The position numbers and the translations under genes are program-made. A stretch of DNA of 9,429 nucleotides from Candidatus Aminicenantota bacterium (GTDB taxonomy: Bacteria > Acidobacteriota > Aminicenantia > Aminicenantales > Saccharicenantaceae), in assembly GCA_026393955.1 (NCBI GenBank), contig JAPKZE010000414.1, positions 1-9,429 on the forward strand, in the 5' to 3' direction. The notes below the pieces were generated by a model, which was not told where the DNA came from, searched no databases, and saw only the letters and a program-made list of their open reading frames with translations. Positions 1 through 5,671 of this stretch are shown piece by piece (position 1 is the first letter of the stretch; the number at the start of each line of letters is the position of its first letter).

Positions 1-713
1 GAGTGCTCGTAGATGTCGCTGTATGACAGCGGCTGCTCGACCATCATCAGGTCGAACTCGTCCAGGCGCTTCAGCAGGTCCGTGTCCGCGAGCGAGTAAT
101 CGCCGTTGGCGTCGACCATCAGCCGCAGCTTCGGGTAGCGCTCGCGCACGGTGCGGACCCACTCGACGTCCTGGCCTTTCTTGACCTTCATCTTGACCCG
201 GTGGTAACCCCGGGCGACGGCGTGCTCGACCGCGTCCAGGAGGGCCGCCGGCGATTCCTTGAGTCCGATGCTGAGCCCCGACATGATCTTCTTGGCCGGA
301 AAGCCCAGAAGCTCGCGGAGCGGAACGCCCCGCTGCAGCGCGATCAGGATGAGCAGACCGTTCTCGACCGTCGCCTTGGCCATGCCGTGGCCCCGGACGT
401 GCCGGAACTCGGCCATGAGCCCGCCGAGTGGCTTCCCCGGCTCGACGAGCGGCAGGAGGAAGTCCTTGATGATGTGGCGGGCCGTCCCGTTGGTCTCGTA
501 GAAATAGTAAGGATCGGGATCGGAGACGCACTCGCTCCAGGCGACGACGCCGCCGGACTCGAGGCGCATGAGCATGGCCTCTTTGTCCGTCCAGGTGTAG
601 ACGCTCGTCCCGAACGGGGCGACGAAGGGCAGCCTGACGGTGACGAGGTCGACCCGGTCGATCTTCGGGACCGGGAGGCTCTCGAGGGTTTTCACGGATG
701 CGGCGTCGGTCAT
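1..713 (-). CDS. menC: o-Succinylbenzoate synthase / N-acylamino acid racemase, enolase superfamily (5' part; gene runs off left edge)
   Basis: About 237 N-terminal residues are visible with no in-frame stop. The protein resembles the MenC2/NSAR branch of the enolase superfamily, which dehydrates SHCHC to o-succinylbenzoate in menaquinone synthesis and often also racemizes N-acylamino acids. Family landmarks seen: WSECVSDPDPYYFYET (about 59-74), VRGHGMAKA (about 106-114), the catalytic KxK as VKMKV (K174/K176), the first metal ligand in VDANGDYSLAD (D201) and the second in VEQPL (E226). The third metal ligand and the catalytic Lys of the C-terminal barrel lie outside the window. The ATG at 713 follows GGGAGGAG with about 8 nt spacing, and a sigma70-like promoter lies upstream. 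Odd: the usual ALWD segment after MAKA reads GLLI. No other menaquinone gene is visible, so OSBS and racemase activity cannot be separated here. Confidence 0.85.
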   Translation of the reverse strand, partial: MTDAASVKTLESLPVPKIDRVDLVTVRLPFVAPFGTSVYTWTDKEAMLMRLESGGVVAWSECVSDPDPYYFYETNGTARHIIKDFLLPLVEPGKPLGGLMAEFRHVRGHGMAKATVENGLLILIALQRGVPLRELLGFPAKKIMSGLSIGLKESPAALLDAVEHAVARGYHRVKMKVKKGQDVEWVRTVRERYPKLRLMVDANGDYSLADTDLLKRLDEFDLMMVEQPLSYSDIYEH

Positions 714-756
714 GCGGACATCTCCTCCCTTCGATCGGACGGCTCGGAGTGAGCGC

Positions 757-786
757 AACATAGCACCCCCGGCCCGCGACTGTCAA
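757..786 (-). promoter_or_regulatory. Sigma70-like promoter of the menC-type gene
   Basis: On the minus strand TTGACA (786-781, perfect -35) is followed after 18 nt by TATGTT (762-757, 4/6 match to TATAAT). This would start transcription near 750 and leave a leader of roughly 37 nt containing GGGAGGAG before the ATG at 713. No copy of the GGGAC...GTCCC palindrome is present here, so this gene seems to lie outside the proposed regulon. Confidence 0.65.
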
Positions 787-872
787 CGCGGCCGCGGCAT
801 GCTCCAGAGTTTCCGGGACCGGAGATCGATCACGGAAGTAATGAGCCGCCCTGGGGATCGGGGCGGGGGCGC

Positions 873-921
873 AAAAAAAACGCTCCACCCCGGCAGGCGT
901 TCATCCCGCCGGGATGGAGCG
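873..921 (-). terminator. Intrinsic terminator downstream of the 938-1585 barrel gene
   Basis: Read on the minus strand, 921-908 pairs with 894-881 as a 14-bp GC-rich stem (one G-U pair at 914/888) around a 13-nt loop. It is followed directly by eight T residues (880-873). It begins about 17 nt after the stop codon of the 938-1585 gene and separates that gene from the menC-type gene. This is the only convincing rho-independent terminator in the window. Confidence 0.92.
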
Positions 922-937
922 CGAATGGCTCAGTCGA

Positions 938-1585
938 TCAGAACCGGAAGATCAGGCCGCCGGTGAATTCCCACTGGCCCATGTACTGGCTGACGGGGAC
1001 GAGATAGTAGCCCCAATAGCTGTACCACCAGGCCATCTGATCGTTGATGTACGTGGTGAACCACTTGGCCGTGACCCTGAGGCCGACCTTTTCATTGAAC
1101 ATCTTATCGAAGCCCATGCCGAGGTTCCAGGAGAAACGCGAGACGGCGCCAACGCCCTCGGCCTGGCCGTCGGCGAGGGTGACGCCCAACCCGGTGATGA
1201 AGAAGGGCTTGACGAGCTGGTTCTCGCCGAAGTAGAAGAGGAAATTGGCGTGGATGACGTCTTCGGCGACGTTGAAGAGGTCCAGGTTGGGATCGCCGAC
1301 ATAGTAAGAGATGGCCTGGGCCATTGTGACCGAACGGGTCCACGCGGCTTCCATCGTGACGTACGGGCTCAACCTGAAGCCGAGGGACAGGCCGTAGGCC
1401 AGGCCGTCCTGGAACTTGATGCCGCTATAATCCGTGATGGCATCGACTTCGGGGCGGAAACCGAAGTCGCCGGAGGTACGGTAGCCGACGGTGGGCGAGA
1501 TGACGATCCGTCCCCCCTGGGCCCAGACCGACGTCGCGCCGAGCGCGAGCAGGCCGACGACCATCAGCAATGTGACTTTCTTCAT
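938..1585 (-). CDS. Small outer-membrane beta-barrel protein
   Basis: 215 residues. Residues 1-22 form a Sec signal peptide (MKK, hydrophobic VTLLMVVGLLALGA, cleavage after VWA). The mature protein alternates polar and hydrophobic/aromatic residues in short strands (GRIVISPTVGYRT, AYGLSLGFRL, YVTMEAAWT, QWEFTGGLIFRF) and ends in Phe, as outer-membrane barrels recognised by the BAM machinery do. Size and pattern fit an 8-stranded OmpA/OmpW-like or OMP_b-brl barrel; no specific family or substrate is recognisable. The ATG at 1585 follows AAAAGGAG (1603-1596) with a 10-nt gap. The gene is monocistronic, closed by the terminator at 873-921, and divergent from the FixJ-like regulator. A degenerate copy of the shared palindrome lies about 95 bp upstream of the start. 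Confidence 0.85.
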   Translation of the reverse strand: MKKVTLLMVVGLLALGATSVWAQGGRIVISPTVGYRTSGDFGFRPEVDAITDYSGIKFQDGLAYGLSLGFRLSPYVTMEAAWTRSVTMAQAISYYVGDPNLDLFNVAEDVIHANFLFYFGENQLVKPFFITGLGVTLADGQAEGVGAVSRFSWNLGMGFDKMFNEKVGLRVTAKWFTTYINDQMAWWYSYWGYYLVPVSQYMGQWEFTGGLIFRF

Positions 1586-1624
1586 GTTTTTACGTCTCCT
1601 TTTCTCTGGTTATTGAGCATTTAA

Positions 1625-1630
1625 TCTATA
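1625..1630 (-). promoter_or_regulatory. Candidate -10 element of the 938-1585 barrel gene
   Basis: The minus strand reads TATAGA at 1630-1625, about 40 nt before the ATG at 1585, within an AT-rich stretch (1611-1655) that stands out from the GC-rich surroundings. No good -35 is found at 16-18 nt, which would fit activation by a regulator bound at 1679-1692. The assignment is tentative. Confidence 0.35.
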
Positions 1631-1678
1631 TGATTTCCTGCGAAAATACAATATGACAGGACCGCCGGGGCTGGCAAT

Positions 1679-1692
1679 TGGACCTTAGTCTA
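1679..1692. promoter_or_regulatory. Degenerate DosR-box-like site between the divergent FixJ-like regulator and barrel genes
   Basis: TGGACCTTAGTCTA matches GGGACCTWAGTCCC at 11 of 14 positions, keeping the GGACCTTAGTC core but losing the outer bases. Its centre (1685.5) is about 51 bp upstream of the predicted plus-strand start site (about 1737) and about 67 bp upstream of the predicted minus-strand start (about 1618). One bound dimer could therefore serve both genes. Confidence 0.5.
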
Positions 1693-1721
1693 GGTCGGGA
1701 TTTGCCAATCCCGGCCCGACC
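1693..1721. repeat. Nested inverted repeats over the -35 element of the FixJ-like regulator gene
   Basis: Two overlapping perfect 7-bp dyads are seen: CGGGATT (1696-1702) with AATCCCG (1707-1713) around the 4-nt loop TGCC, and GGTCGGG (1693-1699) with CCCGACC (1715-1721). They sit directly beside the degenerate palindrome at 1679-1692 and cover the -35 hexamer TTGCCA. By the promoters predicted here neither is transcribed, so an operator seems likelier than an RNA hairpin. Confidence 0.5.
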
Positions 1722-1730
1722 GACTAAAAT
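1702..1730 (+). promoter_or_regulatory. Sigma70-like promoter of the FixJ-like response regulator gene
   Basis: TTGCCA (1702-1707, 5/6 to TTGACA) and TAAAAT (1725-1730, 5/6 to TATAAT) are separated by exactly 17 nt. The start site would be near 1737, leaving a short leader of about 17 nt before the ATG at 1754. The -35 is embedded in the dyads at 1693-1721. Confidence 0.6.
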
Positions 1731-1753
1731 AGAGGGCCTAAGAGCAGAAGCCG

Positions 1754-2419
1754 ATGCCCTCGCCCGCAGAGACAGTCTACATCGTCGACGACGACCCGTC
1801 CGTGCTCAAGGCCTTGGCCCGGCTCGTCGGGGCGGCCGGCTACAGGGTCAAGACCTTCGACCGGGCCGCCGCGTTCCTCGACAGCCGCCTCCTCAAGGGA
1901 CCGAACTGCCTGGTCCTCGACCTCAGGATGCCGGGGCTCGGCGGCCTCGATCTCCAGAGGGAGCTATCCGCCCGGGGCCTGGTCCTGCCCGTGATCTTCC
2001 TGACCGGCCACGGGGACGTCCCCTCGAGCGTCGAGGCGATGAAGGCCGGGGCCATGGACTTCCTGACCAAGCCCGTCCGCGGCGAGGCCCTGCTCATGGC
2101 CGTCAGGACCGCCCTCGATAGGGACAAAGCCCGGCTGAAGGATCAGCGCGGCAGGGAACTGATCCGCCGGCGGATCGAGACGCTGAGTCCCCGGGAGCTC
2201 CAGGTCCTGCGCTGGGTCATTGCCGGGTCCCTCAACAAGCAGACCGCGGCCGAGCTGGCCATCAGCGAAAAGACGGTCAAGTTCCACCGGGCCGAGGTCA
2301 TGCAAAAAATGAAGGCCGGCTCCGTCGCCGAGCTGACCATGCTCGCCAACCGGGCGGGCGTCGCGCCGATGAGGAAGTTCGGCCCCGGGGATCAGAGCTT
2401 GAAACCGACCCCCAGATAG
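1754..2419 (+). CDS. FixJ-family response regulator (receiver plus LuxR-type HTH)
   Basis: 221 residues. The receiver domain spans about 6-122 with the acidic pocket DDD (12-14), phospho-acceptor Asp56 (LVLDLRMPG), Thr85 (FLTGHGD) and Lys107 (FLTKP). A linker of about 20 residues leads to a GerE/LuxR DNA-binding domain (about 143-205) that starts LSPRELQVLRWVIAGSLNKQTA and has the recognition helix EKTVKFHRAEVMQKM (173-187). This is the FixJ/TodT/StyR architecture: a transcription factor activated by phosphorylation, most likely by the histidine kinase at 6140-8218, the only kinase in the window. Lys174 and Lys177 correspond to lysines that, as I recall, contact the GGGAC half-site in DosR. 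The ATG at 1754 has only a weak Shine-Dalgarno. The 3' end overlaps the convergent barrel gene by 28 bp. The gene probably regulates itself through the site at 1679-1692. Confidence 0.93.
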   Translation: MPSPAETVYIVDDDPSVLKALARLVGAAGYRVKTFDRAAAFLDSRLLKGPNCLVLDLRMPGLGGLDLQRELSARGLVLPVIFLTGHGDVPSSVEAMKAGAMDFLTKPVRGEALLMAVRTALDRDKARLKDQRGRELIRRRIETLSPRELQVLRWVIAGSLNKQTAAELAISEKTVKFHRAEVMQKMKAGSVAELTMLANRAGVAPMRKFGPGDQSLKPTPR

Positions 2420-3147
2420 AAGCCGCCCTCCACGAATTTCGTTTGAAGGTCGGGCGTCTCGTTCTCGATCCCCAACGCTCGATAGCCGATCTTCACGGAA
2501 ACGCTCTTGGACAGGCCAAACTTGAGGCCGGCCAGCGTCTGCCAGCTGAGCTTGGAACCTCCCGCGCCGACGTCTCCGTAGAGCTCGAGCACCAAACGGC
2601 GCATCAGGGGGACTCCCAGACGGGCCCCCACGAAGCCGTCCAGCAAAGCGTTGCTTCCGGAGGCCTGCTGGCCCGCGAGGGCTCCCGATGTCACCTCCAG
2701 AGTCGCGGAGACCGGCATCAGCCGGGCTCCGCCGACGATCTCCAGGACGTCGAGAGCCCGGTAGGACACGGCCAACGAATAGATCTGGGAGACGAGCTCG
2801 CCGCGAACGGTCCGTCCGGCGATCCCGGTCGCCTCCCCGTCCTTCGTGAGCCGGGCGTACATCCCGTCAAGAAGGAAGCCCACGCGGCCTTTGCGGACCT
2901 GCAGCGCGCCCATCAGCGCGAAATCCAGGGAGCTCAGGATGTCCGAGAAGGACGCGCCGATCGACGCGCTCGAGTCGCCGGCCTGGATGTCTCCCGTGAC
3001 CCCCGGCATCCACACGTAAGGGGTGATCTCCACCCGCCAGCCGGCCGGGGCCGGGTCGCCCGACTGAGCGAAGGCCGGCGCCGCCAGGCAGAGCCCCAGA
3101 ACGGCCAGAACAACCCACGGCCCGAAGGCCGATCTTGCCGTTCTCAA
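2392..3147 (-). CDS. Outer-membrane beta-barrel protein with PYVWMPGVTGDI-type N-terminus
   Basis: About 251 residues from a TTG at 3147. No ATG or GTG gives a sensible start; the TTG is followed directly by a signal peptide (LRTARSAFGPWVVLAVLGLCLAAPAFA, cleavage before QSG). The mature part begins GWRVEITPYVWMPGVTGDI and continues ASFSDILSSLDFALMGALQVRKGRVGFLLDGMYARL, a pattern I associate with uncharacterised barrel proteins of Proteobacteria and Acidobacteriota. Later strands (LVLELYGDVGAGG, WQTLAGLKFGLS, VSVKIGYRALGIE, EGGFYLGVGFKL) complete a barrel ending in FKL. It lies 28 nt after the stop of the Spy-like gene and is probably co-transcribed with it. The 3' end overlaps the convergent FixJ-like gene. 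The Shine-Dalgarno is weak (GGGTCGG), so the start is uncertain. Confidence 0.8.
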   Translation of the reverse strand: MRTARSAFGPWVVLAVLGLCLAAPAFAQSGDPAPAGWRVEITPYVWMPGVTGDIQAGDSSASIGASFSDILSSLDFALMGALQVRKGRVGFLLDGMYARLTKDGEATGIAGRTVRGELVSQIYSLAVSYRALDVLEIVGGARLMPVSATLEVTSGALAGQQASGSNALLDGFVGARLGVPLMRRLVLELYGDVGAGGSKLSWQTLAGLKFGLSKSVSVKIGYRALGIENETPDLQTKFVEGGFYLGVGFKL

Positions 3148-3175
3148 AGTGACCGACCCAGACGACTTGCGCCCG

Positions 3176-3661
3176 TCACTTGACGAGCGGGATCTGGGAC
3201 ATGATCTGGAAGTCGAACACGGTGTTGATCGACCGCTCGACCTGCATGTACTTGGCCGCAAGGACCGGGCCCAGGGCCTTGGAGAATTCCTTGTAGTACG
3301 TCTTCTGGAGCTTGAGCCGGCCCTCGAAGAAGGCGAAGGTCTTGTTCGTCAGCTCGTCGGCCTTGGCCGGGGTCATCGACTCGTAGTTCGCGGCGAAGTC
3401 CTTGATGACCGCGAGCCTCGTGTCGTTGAGGGTGGTCAGCTCGGCGTCATATTTCCGGTAGATGGGCCAGAAGATGGCGGACTGGGCGTCGGTCATGGCC
3501 ATCGCCTCGGTGATGACGGCCACTTTCTGGGTCTTGAGGTCGCTCTTCAGCAGCTCCAGGTAGGTCTCCTGGTTGGCGGCGGCCGGGGGGGTCGTGGCCT
3601 GGGCGTAAGCGGCGATCGCGGCCGCGGCGACGATCAGCAGGAAGATGAGGGTTCTTTTCAT
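3176..3661 (-). CDS. Spy/CpxP-like helical periplasmic protein
   Basis: 161 residues with a Sec signal peptide (MKRTLIFLLIVAAAAIAAYA, cleavage before QA). The mature part, about 140 residues, is strongly helical and charged, with LTDAQ-like logic: MAMTDAQSAIFWPIYRKYDAELTTLNDTRLAVIKDFAANYESMTPAKADELTNKTF read in pieces. This resembles the Spy/CpxP LTxxQ group of envelope-stress proteins, and similar small proteins are frequent in Acidobacteriota. A chaperone or stress-buffering role is an inference from this resemblance. The ATG at 3661 follows AAGGAG (3673-3668) with 6 nt spacing. The gene heads an operon with the barrel gene at 2392-3147. A perfect copy of the shared palindrome lies upstream at 3725-3744, centred about 45 bp before the likely transcription start. 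Confidence 0.75.
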   Translation of the reverse strand: MKRTLIFLLIVAAAAIAAYAQATTPPAAANQETYLELLKSDLKTQKVAVITEAMAMTDAQSAIFWPIYRKYDAELTTLNDTRLAVIKDFAANYESMTPAKADELTNKTFAFFEGRLKLQKTYYKEFSKALGPVLAAKYMQVERSINTVFDFQIMSQIPLVK

Positions 3662-3695
3662 AGTTCTCTCCTTATCGATAGACTCATTAGTCCGC

Positions 3696-3701
3696 TATAT
3701 A
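3696..3701 (-). promoter_or_regulatory. Candidate -10 element of the Spy-like/barrel operon
   Basis: TATATA is read at 3701-3696 on the minus strand, giving a start near 3689 and a leader of about 28 nt. The -35 position (3724-3719, GACGCT) is poor. The palindrome at 3725-3744 would sit just upstream of and against the -35, as for activator-dependent promoters of the NarL/FixJ class. Confidence 0.4.
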
Positions 3702-3724
3702 TGACATATCCCCGGCCGAGCGTC

Positions 3725-3744
3725 AATGGGACCTAAGTCCCATT
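3725..3744. promoter_or_regulatory. Perfect DosR-box-like palindrome upstream of the Spy-like operon
   Basis: AATGGGACCTAAGTCCCATT has 8-bp perfect arms (AATGGGAC / GTCCCATT) around a 4-nt centre. It lies in the 90-bp gap between two minus-strand genes, 64 bp upstream of the Spy-like start codon. No T-tract follows on either strand, which argues against a terminator. On the minus strand its core GGGACTTAGGTCCC matches the DosR core GGGACTWWAGTCCC at 13 of 14 positions. Confidence 0.75.
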
Positions 3745-3751
3745 TTCCGGG

Positions 3752-4321
3752 CTAGAAGTGGTAGTTCAGGCCGAAGGTCGCGGTCCAGGTCTGGGAGTCC
3801 AACGGGCTTTCAGCGAAGGTAAAAGTGACCCATTGGTAGCGCGCTTCGAGGGCCATCGAGAGCTTCGGAAAAAGGAGCAGGTCCAGGCCGGCGCCCAGGT
3901 TGAAGCCGCTGCTGCGGTCCTCGTCGTAGTCGACAAAATTGACCCGGTAATAGCCGTAGCCTCCGGTCACGTACGGCTGCAAGGTGGACGACAGGAACGG
4001 ATAATAGAGGAGATTGAAGGAGAACGAGTTCAGCCGGAACGTGGTCGCTTCGAGCTCCGGCGGCGCCTCGGCCTTCGGCGTGAGCGAGCGCTCGGCGTGG
4101 AAATATCCGACTTCCGCCCCGATGTGGCCCTGCCGGATGCCCAGCCACAGCCCGTACGTCGCACCGAGGTCGTTCTCGAGCTCGAAGGGCAGCGCGTCGT
4201 ATTTCGAAGCGTCGAGGGCCAGGCCGAACCTGATCCCGATGCTGATGTTCTGCTGGCCGGCTCCGGCCGCCGGAAGGACCGCCAGGGCCAGAGCGGCCAT
4301 CGCGATGAACACCTTTTTCAT
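3752..4321 (-). CDS. Small outer-membrane beta-barrel protein, last gene of the Omp85 operon
   Basis: 189 residues from the second of two adjacent ATG codons (4321); the first, at 4324, is only 3 nt from AGGAG, while the second has 6 nt spacing. Signal peptide MKKVFIAMAALALAVLPAAGA, then barrel strands (QNISIGIRFGLALD, TYGLWLGIRQGHIGAEVGYF, SFSFNLLYYPFL, QPYVTGGYGYYRVNF, GFNLGAGLDLLLF, LSMALEARYQWVTFTF, TWTATFGLNYHF) and a terminal Phe. The pattern fits an OmpA-like or OMP_b-brl 8-stranded barrel. PYVTGGYGYYRVNF and the GAGLDLLLFPKLSMALEARYQ segment are typical of that class. Its AGGAG overlaps the stop codon of the Omp85 gene, so translation is probably coupled. No ligand or function can be named. 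Confidence 0.85.
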   Translation of the reverse strand: MKKVFIAMAALALAVLPAAGAGQQNISIGIRFGLALDASKYDALPFELENDLGATYGLWLGIRQGHIGAEVGYFHAERSLTPKAEAPPELEATTFRLNSFSFNLLYYPFLSSTLQPYVTGGYGYYRVNFVDYDEDRSSGFNLGAGLDLLLFPKLSMALEARYQWVTFTFAESPLDSQTWTATFGLNYHF

Positions 4322-4327
4322 CATCGA

Positions 4328-4332
4328 CTCCT
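4328..4332 (-). promoter_or_regulatory. Ribosome binding site overlapping the Omp85 stop codon
   Basis: The minus strand reads TAGGAGTCGATGATG at 4333-4319. The TAG (4333-4331) ends the Omp85 gene, AGGAG (4332-4328) overlaps it, and the 6-nt spacing favours the second ATG (4321) as the start of the barrel gene. Confidence 0.65.
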
Positions 4333-5671
4333 ATCTGACCCGCCGCCGGGCCATGACCGCCTTCTCGTAGGCCCCGATGTGGAACATCGCGCCGTACCCG
4401 CTCCCTCCCCCCCAGGCGACGTCCAGCCGGACCATGCCGACGATCGGGACGAGGAGACGGAGACCCAGGCCCCAGCCGGCGATGAAGTTCTGGGAGTCGA
4501 AGGCGCTCCCATCGTCCCAGACCGTGCCCGCGTCCCCGAACACGCAGAGCTGGAGCCCGCCCCGGTAACGGAGGCGGAACGGGAGATTGATGAGCCGGGC
4601 CTTCAGCAGGGTGAACGAATACTCGAGGGTGCCGATGAGCTGGTTCTTCCCGACGAGCGAGGCGTACTCCCAGCCGCGCACGGTGTTGGTCCCGCCCATG
4701 CCGAAGTTCTGCCAGGAGGCGATGTCCGTCCCGGGCACGCCTGTCCTCAGGGTGAGGAGGGTCGTGGCCGTCAGCGTGTGCCGGTCCCCGAACGGGAGGG
4801 GCTGGTAGCGCCGAATGTCCAGGTCGAGCTGGGTGAAGTTGCTGGAGTTCTCGAAGATCCGGAACTCCTGCGACAGCCGGGCCTCGGCATACCAGCCCTC
4901 GTGCGTGCCGACGTATGCGTCCTTCCTGTCATAGGCCACGTAGAGACCGAACCGGGTCACCTGGTCCTGATTGTCCGGAGAAAGGGTGACGCCGTCCCGG
5001 TCGCTCCGGACGTCCAGGTAGTTGAAGTTGCCTCCGAAACGCCAGTACTCGCTGAGGGGCGCGTTGACGTCCAGCACAAATTCGTGGGAGGTCTCGAGGA
5101 AGTCGGCGACGAGGTTCTGCCGGTCCCGATAGTAATATTCAAAGCTGTAGCCGATGCGGTTGCCGATGAACCAGGGATTCTGGACGACGATCTGCCCGAG
5201 GGCGGACCCGCCGCCCATGACCCGGCCGGAGAAGGACACGTCGCGGCCGCGGACATTCGGCACCTTGATGCCGACCCCGACGGAGATGCCGTTCTCGTCG
5301 GTGATCTGAACGCCCAGGGACGGCATGAACTTCAGGATCTCGACAAAGCGGTAGGTCAGGACGACCTCGTTCCCCTCGACGGCGGCCTCGACCTGGATGT
5401 CGACGAAGATGTCCAGCCGCTCGAGCCGGATCTTCTCCTTGGCAACGTTCTCATCGCGGTACGGCTCGCCGACGCGCGAGACAAGCTCGCGCGTGACGAC
5501 GAATTCCTGGGTCCGCTTGAGCCCCTCGAACCGGATCTCCTTGACGGTCAGGCCCTCGGCGGGGTTGGGCGTCTCTTGGGCAAAGAGGGGGGACAGGACG
5601 AGGGCGGACAGGAACCATCCCGCCGCGGCCAGGGCGGGAGGGACGCGGAGGATGCGGGCTAGGCGGCGGAT
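4331..5671 (-). CDS. Omp85/BamA-superfamily outer-membrane protein with a single POTRA domain (apparent AUC start)
   Basis: 446 residues if started at ATC 5671. Residues 1-32 form a good signal peptide (IRRLARILRV, hydrophobic GWFLSALVLSPLF, cleavage near AQ/ET). One POTRA domain spans about 41-112 (LTVKEIRFEGLKRTQEFVV... VEGNEVVLTYRFVE). The rest is a bacterial surface antigen barrel (about 118-432) with RYQPLPFGDRHTLTATTLLTLR, the loop-6 signature VRGW (332-335, usually VRGF/Y), CVFGDAGTVWDD and GWGLGLRLLVPIVGMVRLDVAWG. BamA has five POTRA domains, so this is a short Omp85 paralogue, not the housekeeping BamA; its substrate is unknown. No ATG, GTG or TTG lies between 6019 and the signal peptide in this frame, but a perfect GGAGG precedes ATC 5671 by 7 nt. 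The gene overlaps the receiver gene by 13 bp. It ends in a basic tail (YEKAVMARRRVR) instead of an aromatic residue. Confidence 0.88.
   Translation of the reverse strand: MRRLARILRVPPALAAAGWFLSALVLSPLFAQETPNPAEGLTVKEIRFEGLKRTQEFVVTRELVSRVGEPYRDENVAKEKIRLERLDIFVDIQVEAAVEGNEVVLTYRFVEILKFMPSLGVQITDENGISVGVGIKVPNVRGRDVSFSGRVMGGGSALGQIVVQNPWFIGNRIGYSFEYYYRDRQNLVADFLETSHEFVLDVNAPLSEYWRFGGNFNYLDVRSDRDGVTLSPDNQDQVTRFGLYVAYDRKDAYVGTHEGWYAEARLSQEFRIFENSSNFTQLDLDIRRYQPLPFGDRHTLTATTLLTLRTGVPGTDIASWQNFGMGGTNTVRGWEYASLVGKNQLIGTLEYSFTLLKARLINLPFRLRYRGGLQLCVFGDAGTVWDDGSAFDSQNFIAGWGLGLRLLVPIVGMVRLDVAWGGGSGYGAMFHIGAYEKAVMARRRVR

Noticed and set aside
201..752. Plus-strand open frame opposite the menC-type gene
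   Set aside because: The minus strand encodes clear enolase-superfamily motifs and has a promoter and Shine-Dalgarno; the plus frame is a shadow.
914..1624. Plus-strand open frame opposite the 938-1585 barrel gene
   Set aside because: It starts in the terminator stem and has low-complexity acidic shadow composition; the minus-strand gene has a signal peptide, a Shine-Dalgarno and a terminator.
3148..3261. Longer N-terminus for the 2392-3147 barrel protein
   Set aside because: The extra 38 residues are Arg/Ser/Pro-rich, overlap the Spy-like gene, and would put the signal peptide in the interior; TTG 3147 directly before the signal peptide is preferred.
3725..3744. Palindrome as an intrinsic terminator for the gene ending at 3752
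   Set aside because: No T-tract follows the stem on the minus strand and the same sequence recurs at other gene starts.
3758..5662. Long plus-strand open frame (634 codons) opposite the Omp85 and barrel genes
   Set aside because: It is rich in Asp, Glu, Gly, Arg and Val in the way of antisense shadows in GC-rich DNA, has no domain I recognise, and lies opposite well-supported genes with signal peptides and conserved motifs.
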